The notes under the pieces are model-generated. The model saw nothing but the letters and a program-made list of their open reading frames with translations. It had not been told where the DNA came from and ran no database searches. Positions 7,301 through 16,349 of a DNA stretch of 47,078 bases are shown here, one piece after another. Position 1 is the stretch's first letter; every line of letters starts with the position of its first letter. Origin of the DNA: Planctomycetota bacterium (GTDB taxonomy: Bacteria > Planctomycetota > UBA1135 > GCA-002686595); assembly GCA_016872755.1 (NCBI GenBank), contig VGZE01000009.1, positions 1-47,078 of the forward strand, written 5' to 3'. The translations under genes and the position numbers were made by a program.

Positions 7301-9415
7301 TCAGCGCGGAGCCAGCGTCTGCTTGTGCGACAGCTTGATCTTGCCGCGATCGTCGACGTTGATGACCACGACCTCGAGCTTGTCGCCGATCGAGACCACG
7401 TCCGTGACGCGCTCGACATAGCCTTCGGCCAGCTCGCTGATGTGCACCATGCCCTCGACACCGGGCAGGATCTCGACGAAGGCACCGAACTCCTTCACGC
7501 CCTTGACCGTACCCGTGTAGCGAGCGCCGATCTTGGGGGTCTCGCACATCGCCAGGACCGCTTCGGCGCAGGCTTTCACCTTCGCAGCCTCGGTTCCATA
7601 GACCTGGATCTGCCCGTCGTCGGACACGACCGAGATCTTGACCTTGTACTGCTCCTGCATCGCCTTGATGTTGCGACCGCCCGGGCCGATCAGCAGCCCG
7701 ATCTTGTCGGCCGGGATGCGCAGCTGCTCGTAGCGCGGCGCCCACTTCGAGATCTCGCTGCTGGGCCGCTTCACGACTTCGAGCATCTTGCGCAGGATGT
7801 GCACGCGCCCCTCGCGAGCCTGCGAGAGCGCCGCTTCCAGCACCTCGCGCGACACGCCGCGGACCTTCAGGTCCATCTGCAGCGCGGTGATGCCCAGGCC
7901 CGAGCCGGCGACCTTGAAGTCCATGTCGCCGTTGTGGTCCTCGGAGCCCGCGATGTCGGAGAGCACCGCATAGCGCTCGCCCTCGGTCACCAGGCCCATC
8001 GCGATGCCGGCGACCGGCTGGGTCAGCGGCACCCCGGCGGCCATCATCGCCAGGCAGCCTCCGCACACCGACGCCATCGACGACGAACCGTTGGACTCCA
8101 TGATGTCGGAGACGATGCGGATCGTGTAGGGGAACTGCTCGCAGGACGGCAGCACCGCGGCGAGCGAGCGCTCGGCCAGCATGCCGTGACCGATCTCGCG
8201 GCGACCGGGTCCGCCGAGGCGGCGCACTTCACCGACCGAGTACGGCGGGAAGTTGTAGTGGAGGTAGAACGACTTGCGATACTCCTCCTCGATGCCGTCG
8301 ATGATCTGCTCGTCGTCGGGCGTGCCGAGCGTGCAGGACACCAGGGCCTGCGTCTCACCGCGCGTGAACAGCACCGAACCGTGGTGACGCGGGATCAGGT
8401 TCGGGATCACCGAGATGGCCCGGATCTCGTTCAACTTGCGGCCGTCGGCCCGGCGCCCCTCGAGGATCTGCTCGCGTTCGACTTGCGCGGCAAAGTCCTC
8501 GTAGAGCGACTTGGCGAGCTTGGTGCGCGCGGCGAGTTCCTTCTCGTCCACGATGCCCTTCGTGAGCGCCGCCACGCACTGCTCCTTGACCTTCGAGATC
8601 GCGTCGTAGCGCGCCTGCTTGCCCTCGGTGAAGATCGCGTCCTTGATCTGAGACTTGTAGGCGCGCACGGCCTCGACCAGCTTCGGATCGTTGGCCGGCG
8701 CGACGAAGGCGAGCTTGGGCTTGCCGGCCTTCTTGCGCAGCTCGTCGAGCGCGCCGCACAGCCGCTTGATCATCGTGTGGCCGAGTTCCAGCGCGTCGAT
8801 CATCTCCTTCTCGGGCAACTCGCGAGCGCCGGCCTCGACCATGCAGATGCCATCGGAGTGACCGGCCACGACCAGGTCGAGTCGTGATGCGTCGCGGCGC
8901 TGCGGATCGGTCGGGAAGGTCATCAGGCGCCCGTCGAGATGGCCGACGCGCACCGCGCCCATCGCGCCGTGGAACGGGATCTGGCTGATGTGCAATGCGG
9001 CGAAGGCCGCGATCATCGCGAGCACGTCCGCGGCGTTCTCGCCGTCGTAGCCCAGGACCTGGCACATCACCTGCACCTCGTCCTTGTAGCCGTCCGGGAA
9101 CAGCGGCCGGATCGAGCGGTCGATCAGGCGCATCGTGAGGACTTCCTTCGTGGTCGGGCGCCCTTCGCGCTTGAAGAAGCCGCCGGGGATCTTTCCCGCG
9201 GCTTCGGTCTTCTCGCGGTACTCGACCGTCAGCGGGAAGAAGTCGATCCCCTCGCGCGCCGCTCCGACGCACACGGCCGCGAATACCTGGGTCTCGCCCA
9301 TCGTCGCGATCACCGCGCCGTGGGCCTGGCGCGCCATCAACCCCGTCTCGAGGTAGAGGGGCGTGCCGTTGATGTCGATCTCCACTCGCGTGGCTTGCAG
9401 ATTCAAAGTTGTCAT
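7301..9415 (-). CDS. pnp: Polyribonucleotide nucleotidyltransferase (PNPase)
   Basis: PNPase degrades RNA 3' to 5' with phosphate, releasing nucleoside diphosphates, and takes part in mRNA turnover. The 704-residue protein has two RNase PH cores. The first contains FFPLTVEYREKTEAAGKIPG and the second FTRGETQALVSCTLGT, YNFPPYSVGEVRRLGGPGRR and SDIAGSEDHNGDMDFKVAGS, with the catalytic Asp pair near the last motif. The C-terminal KH domain has IGLLIGPGGRNIKAMQEQY, and the S1 domain has GTVKGVKEFGAFVEILPGVE. Length and domain order are normal. It is downstream of rpsO as in many bacteria. Confidence 0.98.
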   Translation of the reverse strand: MTTLNLQATRVEIDINGTPLYLETGLMARQAHGAVIATMGETQVFAAVCVGAAREGIDFFPLTVEYREKTEAAGKIPGGFFKREGRPTTKEVLTMRLIDRSIRPLFPDGYKDEVQVMCQVLGYDGENAADVLAMIAAFAALHISQIPFHGAMGAVRVGHLDGRLMTFPTDPQRRDASRLDLVVAGHSDGICMVEAGARELPEKEMIDALELGHTMIKRLCGALDELRKKAGKPKLAFVAPANDPKLVEAVRAYKSQIKDAIFTEGKQARYDAISKVKEQCVAALTKGIVDEKELAARTKLAKSLYEDFAAQVEREQILEGRRADGRKLNEIRAISVIPNLIPRHHGSVLFTRGETQALVSCTLGTPDDEQIIDGIEEEYRKSFYLHYNFPPYSVGEVRRLGGPGRREIGHGMLAERSLAAVLPSCEQFPYTIRIVSDIMESNGSSSMASVCGGCLAMMAAGVPLTQPVAGIAMGLVTEGERYAVLSDIAGSEDHNGDMDFKVAGSGLGITALQMDLKVRGVSREVLEAALSQAREGRVHILRKMLEVVKRPSSEISKWAPRYEQLRIPADKIGLLIGPGGRNIKAMQEQYKVKISVVSDDGQIQVYGTEAAKVKACAEAVLAMCETPKIGARYTGTVKGVKEFGAFVEILPGVEGMVHISELAEGYVERVTDVVSIGDKLEVVVINVDDRGKIKLSHKQTLAPR

Positions 9416-9614
9416 TTCGTTCTTCTGTCAGGTCGTCTTGGTTGTCTTCTGAGTTGGTTTGTACTGAATGGGGCGCGCCGGGCACAGCCTCGGACGCCGT
9501 ACCCCGGAACGGGGGCCGCGCCCGGATTGGGCGGCAGACCACCGGCGGCTAGCCGGGTCGCAGGCCCTGGCCCGCGTGGCTGCCCCAGGCTCGCTTGGGT
9601 GAGGCTGAAACGCG

Positions 9615-9638
9615 TGGGGCCGCGCGAAGGCGGCCCCA
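9615..9638 (-). terminator. Hairpin between rpsO and pnp
   Basis: A perfect 9-base-pair stem (TGGGGCCGC / GCGGCCCCA) with a 6-base loop lies 11 bases after the rpsO stop and about 200 bases before pnp. It is not followed by a T run. It could partly terminate rpsO transcripts or act as a processing site, as the rpsO-pnp spacer does in Escherichia coli; that role is inferred from position. Confidence 0.6.
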
Positions 9639-9649
9639 GGCGTTCGGAA

Positions 9650-9919
9650 CTAACGGCGCAGGCCCAGGCGTTGGACCAGGTCGTTGTAGCGAACCGGGTG
9701 CTTCGAGCGCAGGTACTTCAGCAGCTTGCTGCGCTGGCCGACCATCAGCAGGAGTCCGCGCCGGGACGTGAAGTCCTTGCGGTGCGTCTTGAGGTGCTCG
9801 GTCAGATTTTGGATGTGTTCGGAGAGCAGCGCGACCTGGACTTCCGGCGAACCGTTGTCGCCCTTGGCGCGTGCGTAGGTCTTGATGACTTCGGACTTGC
9901 GATCGGCAGTGATTGCCAT
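9650..9919 (-). CDS. rpsO: 30S ribosomal protein S15
   Basis: S15 binds the central domain of 16S rRNA early in small-subunit assembly. The 89-residue protein from the ATG at 9919 has the normal family length and motifs: [40 protein letters not shown] and [21 protein letters not shown] slightly longer start at 9937 (adding MPERLN) is possible but would exceed the usual N-terminus, which begins close to MAIT. The region upstream (9938-10117) holds no gene that I can see and should contain the leader and promoter. Confidence 0.98.
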   Translation of the reverse strand: MAITADRKSEVIKTYARAKGDNGSPEVQVALLSEHIQNLTEHLKTHRKDFTSRRGLLLMVGQRSKLLKYLRSKHPVRYNDLVQRLGLRR

Positions 9920-10117
9920 GTTCAGTCTTTCGGGCAATCTCCCAACGCGGATCTCGTGGGGGATGGGGTGCTAGGGATAGGCCCGTCGCCCAGGGAGGGA
10001 ACCCCAGGCGGGGGTAGACCGCCGGAACGTTCCAGCGGCATTTCAGCGCGAAGAGTCTAGCCAGAGGCGGCTCCGAGCGCCACCACGCCGCATTCGGACC
10101 GCGGACCGAGGGGGGTT

Positions 10118-10717
10118 CTAGAGCGGCTTCGGTGCCAGGGCCGCGCGCCGCACGGGGATCAGCTTGATGACTTCGGCCGCGAACAACCGCGCCGCCTGCG
10201 GCAAGAAGGCGCCGTCGTCCAGGCGCATTCCATAGGTGGGCCCCAACTCGAGGCGACGCGTCAGGTCCACCCCCCAGAGCACCTGCGAGCCGTCACCGCT
10301 CAGCATCTCCGCCTTCCCGCTCAGGAAGAACGCGCCGCTGACCGGAAAGAGCCGCTCGTCGCTCGCATCGAGCGACACGCGCAGCCAGGCGTCCGGCAGC
10401 ATCGTGATGCCGCTAGCGAAGCTCGTCGACCCCTGGCCCGGTGCGGCGCCGCCCAACTGGGTGTCGACGAAGCGGCTGTCGAGCGGGCTGTAGGCGCTCT
10501 CGATCAGTCCCTGCGCGAGCGCATCGCGCAGCAGATCGAGTGGAATGCGCGCATCCGCTCCGCGGTTCTCGACCACCTCCACCGCGATTTCCATCGGAAC
10601 GGCGGACTCGAGCGTCGAGGCCGCGCTCGGATGCGTGGCCGGCACCGGATAGTTCGGGGTCGTCTTGCATGCGGCGACGACCAAGACGAGGACGCAGGCG
10701 GCGTTCGGGAGGCGCAT
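10118..10717 (-). CDS. Predicted lipoprotein of unknown function
   Basis: A 199-residue protein with a short lipoprotein signal and lipobox VVAAC (Cys 17) followed by KTTPNYP. The body has IAVEVVENRGADARIPLDLL and SAYSPLDSRFVDTQL, and near the end IPVRRAALAPKPL. The mix of beta strands and a conserved-looking middle (PDAWLRVSLDA, LSGKAEMLSG) suggests a periplasmic domain of the kind seen in small envelope lipoproteins, but I cannot name a family. The next minus-strand gene upstream (10823-13918) also encodes a lipoprotein; the 105-base gap shows no clear promoter. Confidence 0.7.
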   Translation of the reverse strand: MRLPNAACVLVLVVAACKTTPNYPVPATHPSAASTLESAVPMEIAVEVVENRGADARIPLDLLRDALAQGLIESAYSPLDSRFVDTQLGGAAPGQGSTSFASGITMLPDAWLRVSLDASDERLFPVSGAFFLSGKAEMLSGDGSQVLWGVDLTRRLELGPTYGMRLDDGAFLPQAARLFAAEVIKLIPVRRAALAPKPL

Positions 10718-10822
10718 GGGAAGCTGGAAACCGAGCGGAGAGGTTCGGATCGGGGGCGCGGATTGTAGCAGCGGCGCGCGGGGCTTGTAGCCAGCGGCGC
10801 TCAGGGCTCGTTGCCGCGGCGC

Positions 10823-13800
10823 TCAGGGCTGCGTGAACGCGATCGGCGCGCTGCGGCTGAACAGGTCGAATTCGCGCTCGAGGTCGCTCCACAGGAACGC
10901 GCCGGCATCGAAGGACGGCCAGGCCAGCGATTCGACGACCGCCTCGATCGAGCCGTTCGCCAGCGGCTCGCCGCCCGCGACCGCGATGTCGACCACGCGG
11001 AGGTCGAGCGTGGCGCCGGCGACGTCGGGCTCGTCGAGCCTGACATGGGTCCAGCGCCGCCCGGTCGCATCGCGCAACGTGACCCGGTACAGGCCGGGCA
11101 TGCCCTGGATGTCCTGGATCGAGTTGTCGATCGTCAGCGTGTACGAAGCGCCGCCGCTGGAGCCGCTCGCCGCGGGCGCGACGAGTTGCGCGACATTGGC
11201 CGGGAACAGGTCGCTGGGGAACGGCTGGAACGCGCTGAGGTTGGAGAAGCGGCGGCGCTGGCCGGCCACGTTGCCATCGACGTCCCGTATCTCGCCGCGC
11301 AGGAACAGATCGGGCTCGAGCACGCCGTCGCTCACGAGTTGGCCGAGCGGACCGGCCTTGCCGGTGTAGGCGCTGCGCAGCGACCAGAGCAGGGAGCCCT
11401 GGTCGAAGGCCAGGCCGATCCCGACCACGACCGAGCCGGGCAGACCGGGGACGAGTGCATCGACCGTGACGAGCGGTGCGCCCTCCAGGCTCGCGTCGTC
11501 GACGAGATCCGCGAGGTCGATGCCCTGCGTGAAGAAGGCGAAGAGGTTCGCGTTCGGTGCCTGCAGCGGCAGGTCGGCGCTCGGCACGCCGGGCTCGATC
11601 AGCAATTGCGGCACGTTGTAGCTGAGCGCATCGATGCCCCCGCTCGCCAGCGGCGCGCGCGGCAGCGCGAACTCGAAGGCCTGGATCAGCGTCGAGGCCG
11701 CGAAGCCGGTCAGGGTTTGCGAGAAGCTGCCCGCGATCAACGTGCCCGCGCCGAGGCGATGCGCACGCACCGAGTAGGGCCCGAACGGACAATTCGGCTG
11801 TGCGCCGAACGGCGGGGTCACGCAAGCCTTGCCGGCCAGCGTGCGCGGTTCGAAAGGATCGCGGCGCGAGTCCGACACGCGCCGCCCGAGGCTGGTCAGG
11901 AACAGCGCGGCGACCGCGCCGCTGCTCGTGATCGTGCCGGTCGCGGTGCCCAGGCCGGTCGTCGGCGTGAGCGCGGAGCGGGGAAGCGGAATCGACAGGC
12001 GGTTGCTCGCCACGCCGTGCAAGGTGAACAGGTCGTAGACGACTTGCGGCGTGCCGATGCCGGACGCGTCGATGGTCAGGATCGTCTCGAACAGCGAATC
12101 CGACGCGAGCGTGACGCGGCCGTTGGAATCGGTTGTGTCGCTGTCGACCAACGGCCAGGTCGCTCCGTCGTCCGCGTGCGTCATCACCAGCGCGCCTGCA
12201 ATCGGCGCGAGCGTGCCGGCGTCGACGACTTCGATCTCGAGCGGATCAGCCGGCGCATGCGCGCCGGGCCCCACCACGCCGACCTGCCGGTACTGACCGC
12301 TGACCGATGCGGAGGGGTTGAGCGCGCGATCGTAGGCGACGACCGTGTAGTCGAGCGGCAGATCCGACGCTTCGATCAGGTCGAGGCCGACGACCGGAGC
12401 GGCCAGGAAACTGCCGTCTGCGGAGGAGCCGAGCACTTCGGACGCGGCGAGGTTGTCGCCCAGCGGCGTGACGACCGTCACGCGCGAGGTCGGCTCGCTG
12501 GCCTCGCCGGCCAACGAGAGTCCGCGCTGATCACTGCGGTAGCTCGTGTTCGAGGCGGACGTGAACAGCGCCTCCAGCACCGGCGCGACGGTGTCGAGCA
12601 ACGGCCCCTGCGCGCCGTCGGCGTCGAGATCCACGTCGAGCATGCGCACCGGGCTGACGATCGAGCCGCGCCGCAGGCGCAATGCGACGCCGAGCTGGCC
12701 GTCGGCGAACTTGGCCTTCAGCGGGCTGAGTGTCGTGACGAGGTCGAAGTTCGCGGCGTCGAGCACGACGCTGTCGAACGGCGCGCTGGACAGCACCTTC
12801 TGGCGCAGCAGCGCGAACAGTTTCGGACTCGCGCCGAGCGAGTTCCCGAACAGGAACAGCGTCACGACATCACCGGACTGCGCGCCGGCGAGCTGCGCGC
12901 CGAGCGCGAGTTCGTTGCCGCTGCCGGCAGTGAGGTTCGCGATCCCGATCGCATCGACGGGTGCCGAAAGCAGCGAGGCGGCCTGCGGCGAGTCAAAGGC
13001 GGCGCTCTTGAAATCGATGAAGGTCGTGGCGAGCTTGCCGTCGGCGGCGGTCTCGATCGGGGTCGCGACCGGCGACAGCTCGAGTTCGAATTCGGCCGAG
13101 GGTCCGTAGGGCGTCGCGACGCCGTCGGAATCGACGCTCTTCCAGGTCCACAGGCGCGTGTCGGTGCCGGGCAGCGGGTTGGCCAGCACGACCGGCTCCG
13201 GATCCGGATCGGGCACCGGTGCGCTGCCGTCGATCGTCAGCTTCCAGCTCTGATCGGTGACGGTCGTGGCGTCGATCGGCTGATCGAAGACGACGACGAG
13301 CTCGGGCGTCCAACTCACGTTCGCCGCGTCGTCGGCGGGGAAGGTCGTCAGCACGCTCGGATTGGTCGGACTGGTGGCTGCAACCGTGAACGTGCCGATC
13401 ACCTTGTTGGCGGCGAGCGTCAGCGGCTGGCCGGTCAGGTCCCTGACCTGCGACTCGTTCTTGGCACGGATCTGGTACGAGCGTGACGGCTGCAGCGGGA
13501 AGAGCGGCAGCAGCACGAGCAGACGGCCGTCGGCCTGCAGCGACTGCGTCAATTGCACCGGGATCAGCGTCGGCGTGCCGCCCGAATCGAGTTCGATCAA
13601 CTCGAAGGCGCTGCTGTTGCCGATCACGAGGCTTGCAGGCGCCATCGACTCGCTGAAGCGCAGCGTGATCGGAGTGCGGTTGTGCGCGTTGCCGGCATTG
13701 GGCCGGAACTGCTCGACGACCGGAGCCGTATCCAGGATCCACGCGCCATCGGTCGGCAGGGTCGCCTCCGCTCCGATCGCGCCGGGGTTCGAACCGCCTT

Positions 13801-13918
13801 GGCAGGTGCCCGGGCCGAAGAAGCAGGACGGATCATCGGTCCCACAACCCGCGGCGGCGGCCGCGCAGGCCAGCGCGGCGGCCAGCGCGGGACGAGAAAC
13901 GCGAATCGAACGGCTCAT
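10823..13918 (-). CDS. Large lipoprotein with Ig-like (Big_5/SbsA-type) domains
   Basis: A 1031-residue surface or periplasmic lipoprotein. The start at 13918 gives MSRSIRVSRPALAAALACAA with lipobox AAAGC, followed by CGTDDPSC and a Cys-containing linker (FFGPGTCQGG). Two Ig-like domains of the SbsA/Big_5 kind follow, recognisable by NRTPITLRFSESMAPASL (about residues 67-84) and WTPELVVVFDQPIDATTV. The remaining 700 residues are beta-rich with carboxypeptidase-regulatory-like segments (EIEVVDAGTLAPIAGALVMT). Enzyme motifs are not visible. The role is probably structural, adhesive or polymer-binding. It starts divergently from the TPR gene at 14149, leaving a 230-base shared upstream region. 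Confidence 0.75.
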   Translation of the reverse strand: MSRSIRVSRPALAAALACAAAAAGCGTDDPSCFFGPGTCQGGSNPGAIGAEATLPTDGAWILDTAPVVEQFRPNAGNAHNRTPITLRFSESMAPASLVIGNSSAFELIELDSGGTPTLIPVQLTQSLQADGRLLVLLPLFPLQPSRSYQIRAKNESQVRDLTGQPLTLAANKVIGTFTVAATSPTNPSVLTTFPADDAANVSWTPELVVVFDQPIDATTVTDQSWKLTIDGSAPVPDPDPEPVVLANPLPGTDTRLWTWKSVDSDGVATPYGPSAEFELELSPVATPIETAADGKLATTFIDFKSAAFDSPQAASLLSAPVDAIGIANLTAGSGNELALGAQLAGAQSGDVVTLFLFGNSLGASPKLFALLRQKVLSSAPFDSVVLDAANFDLVTTLSPLKAKFADGQLGVALRLRRGSIVSPVRMLDVDLDADGAQGPLLDTVAPVLEALFTSASNTSYRSDQRGLSLAGEASEPTSRVTVVTPLGDNLAASEVLGSSADGSFLAAPVVGLDLIEASDLPLDYTVVAYDRALNPSASVSGQYRQVGVVGPGAHAPADPLEIEVVDAGTLAPIAGALVMTHADDGATWPLVDSDTTDSNGRVTLASDSLFETILTIDASGIGTPQVVYDLFTLHGVASNRLSIPLPRSALTPTTGLGTATGTITSSGAVAALFLTSLGRRVSDSRRDPFEPRTLAGKACVTPPFGAQPNCPFGPYSVRAHRLGAGTLIAGSFSQTLTGFAASTLIQAFEFALPRAPLASGGIDALSYNVPQLLIEPGVPSADLPLQAPNANLFAFFTQGIDLADLVDDASLEGAPLVTVDALVPGLPGSVVVGIGLAFDQGSLLWSLRSAYTGKAGPLGQLVSDGVLEPDLFLRGEIRDVDGNVAGQRRRFSNLSAFQPFPSDLFPANVAQLVAPAASGSSGGASYTLTIDNSIQDIQGMPGLYRVTLRDATGRRWTHVRLDEPDVAGATLDLRVVDIAVAGGEPLANGSIEAVVESLAWPSFDAGAFLWSDLEREFDLFSRSAPIAFTQP

Positions 13919-14148
13919 GCGGGCGGCGAATCGGATAGGGACAGGTTTGGGTCGCAACGGGAACGCGAAGCGGGCCACAAGAGCGTAACGGACGCGGGCC
14001 GGCGTCCGTTCTTCCCTTCCAGCGCCCGGCTCGCGTAGGAACGGTCGTTGCGGAGAACTAGAATCCGCTCTCCGCCGACGCGCCGCGCCCCCCACGCGCC
14101 GCACCCCCCGTGCCGCCCCCGACGGGGCCCGACTCCCCCGCCTTCCCG

Positions 14149-16308
14149 ATGCCCCGATCCCCTCGCTCGACTCGCTTGACGCACGCGTTGCTGGCGGGAA
14201 TCGCGCTCGGCCCCTGGTGCGCCTCGTGCGGCAGCGCGACGCCCGACCGCGAAGGACAGCGCCCGCGCGTGCCGAATGCGGGCGGCGAGCCGGACGCGCC
14301 GCCGGCGGATCAGCGCCTCGACCTGCCGAGCGCGGAGCGCGCGGCGCCGTCCGATCCAGCGCTCGAGACGTCGCCGCCGTCGGCCGACGCGCGACCCGAC
14401 CCCGACGAACCCCTGGCGGTCCGGCCCGACGAAGTCGAGCACCTGCTGCAACAGGGACGCCTCGAGGAAGCCCACGCGCGGCTCTCGCAGCAACTGCTCG
14501 AGGCGCGCCTCTCGCGCGCGTCGGAGTTCCTGCAGTTGGGGCAACCGGAGGAGGCGCTGGTCGTGCTCGATGCCGGCCTCGCCCTCGCGCCGGAGGAACC
14601 GCGGCTGCACTATTTGCGCGGTATCGGGCTCGTGCGCGCACTGCAGGGAGCGATCGAACGCGGGCAGGCCGACAGCCTGATGGCCGACTTCGCGGTCGAC
14701 GCGCTGCAAGCGCTCGAGCGCTGCCCGTCGAATTCCGCGACCGAGCATGCCGCCGCGCACGCCGCATGGCTCGCCTCGCGCGCGGAGGATGCGCTGCGCC
14801 ACGCCCGCGCGGGAAGAGGGGCCGACGCCGATCCGCACTACCCGTGGCTGCTCGCGCTCACGCCTGCGCGCGTGCGCTACGACGCCTTCGATTTCGCGCT
14901 GCGCTCGCAACGGGCCGCCGGCGGTGCGGGCACCGACGAGCTGCTCGAGGACTGCCGCATGGAGTTGGCGGTACTGCTGGCGGCCGATCCGCAGAACGTG
15001 TGGACCTGGCGCGCGTACGCGGCCAACGAAGCCGCCGCCGGAGCTCCGGAGGAAGCGCTCGCCGTGCTCGAACGCGCGATCGATCGCCTGCCGCGGGAGT
15101 ACGAGCTGTGGAACGACTGGCGCTTGCTGGCTCGCCAACACGTCGGATTGCGCGGAGCCGCCGAGCGCGCCGAGGCCCTGGCCCTGCGCCACGGGCAATC
15201 GGCGCCCGCGCTGTTCCATGCGGGCAGCGAGTGCTTCGAAGCCGCGCTGGAGCAGCTCAACTCCGACCCGCTCACCGCTCGCGATGGATTCCTGCGCGCG
15301 CAGGAGTGGCTGACCTCCGCGCGCGCGACCGATCCCGCCTGGGACGCCAGTGTGCGCGACCGCGAAGTCGTCTGCCGTGCCGGCCTCGGCTGGTCCGCGC
15401 TCGGTCTGGGGCGCGCGGAAGAGGCCGAACTCGCATTCCGATCGATGGATGAGGTCGTGCCCGGTGGACTGCGCTACAGCATCGAGGGTCGGCTCGGTTC
15501 GGGCATCGCGGGCCTCGACGCGGTCGGGCGCGAGCTCGCGCAGCGCTATTCCGCCTCGCGCGAGCTCGCGTCGCTCGAACGCGCCGCGGCGATCTACGCG
15601 ACGTTGCGCGATTCCGCGCCGACCGACGGCGAGGAGTCGATCGAATCCGATTGGCCTCGTCGTGCCGGCGTCTTCCAGCGCGAGCTGGCACTCGAGCTCG
15701 CGCGCCGCGCGCAGCTGTGCTGTGTAGCCGCACGCGACGGCGCGGCCGCCGCAACGCTGGAGCAAGCGCTGCGCGCGCTCGAGCCGGATCTGCCCGCCGA
15801 GTTGAGTTCGCCGGCCGGTCGCGAGGCGCTGCTCGCGCGCGCGGACCTGCTCGCCGCGCGCGCGCGCGATCGCATGCGCGAAAGCTGGTCGAGCTATCGC
15901 GCCGCGCTGGGGCCGGAATCGGAGGATGTGCGCATGCTCAACGACGCCGCGCTCGTGCAGGTGCAGTACCTGCGCGAGGACCTCGCGGGGGCCGAGGCGC
16001 TGCTGCGACGCAGCGTGGAGCTGGGCGAACGCCAATTGGCCGACCCGACGCTCTCGCAGCGCGCGCGCTACGAACTGCAGAACGCCTGGGGCGATGCACA
16101 CCAGAGCCTGGGCGTGCTCGAACTCGTGCACCGCGGCGACAAGCTGACCGCGCGGCTGTGGTTCGAGAAGGCACTGTCGATCGGGCCCGATCCGCGGCCG
16201 ATCGTATCCGACGAGTTCCTGCCCGCTTGCGCGGACGGGTCCGATCCCGAGCGATTGCCCGAGGCGATCGCCATTCGAAGTTGGGGCGAGGTCTGCCCGC
16301 GCCCCTGA
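14149..16308 (+). CDS. TPR-repeat lipoprotein
   Basis: A 719-residue protein from the ATG at 14149 (MPRSPRSTRLTHALLAGIAL), whose signal ends in a CASC|G-type lipobox. An Ala/Pro-rich acidic linker (to about residue 85) is followed by helix pairs with TPR spacing, for example RASEFLQLGQPEEALVVLDA and GAPEEALAVLERAIDRLPRE. The C-terminal half continues with helical repeats and ends in RLWFEKALSIGPDPRP. TPR proteins scaffold complexes; no catalytic domain is visible. The next gene is a second TPR protein with a signal peptide and a very similar end (a YLREDLAGAE/YNLRRDIPKA equivalent), so the two probably arose by duplication. Confidence 0.75.
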   Translation: MPRSPRSTRLTHALLAGIALGPWCASCGSATPDREGQRPRVPNAGGEPDAPPADQRLDLPSAERAAPSDPALETSPPSADARPDPDEPLAVRPDEVEHLLQQGRLEEAHARLSQQLLEARLSRASEFLQLGQPEEALVVLDAGLALAPEEPRLHYLRGIGLVRALQGAIERGQADSLMADFAVDALQALERCPSNSATEHAAAHAAWLASRAEDALRHARAGRGADADPHYPWLLALTPARVRYDAFDFALRSQRAAGGAGTDELLEDCRMELAVLLAADPQNVWTWRAYAANEAAAGAPEEALAVLERAIDRLPREYELWNDWRLLARQHVGLRGAAERAEALALRHGQSAPALFHAGSECFEAALEQLNSDPLTARDGFLRAQEWLTSARATDPAWDASVRDREVVCRAGLGWSALGLGRAEEAELAFRSMDEVVPGGLRYSIEGRLGSGIAGLDAVGRELAQRYSASRELASLERAAAIYATLRDSAPTDGEESIESDWPRRAGVFQRELALELARRAQLCCVAARDGAAAATLEQALRALEPDLPAELSSPAGREALLARADLLAARARDRMRESWSSYRAALGPESEDVRMLNDAALVQVQYLREDLAGAEALLRRSVELGERQLADPTLSQRARYELQNAWGDAHQSLGVLELVHRGDKLTARLWFEKALSIGPDPRPIVSDEFLPACADGSDPERLPEAIAIRSWGEVCPRP

Positions 16309-16349
16309 ACGGCGCGGCCGATCGGCCGCGCTTCCCACCGGAGTTTTCG

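Noticed and set aside
7262-8887. 541-codon plus-strand ORF opposite pnp
   Set aside because: It is antisense to the intact PNPase, with biased composition (Asp/Arg/His/Leu) and no recognisable domain.
10811-13486. 891-codon plus-strand ORF
   Set aside because: Antisense to the Ig-like lipoprotein and made of Arg/Gly/Ala-rich low-complexity sequence.
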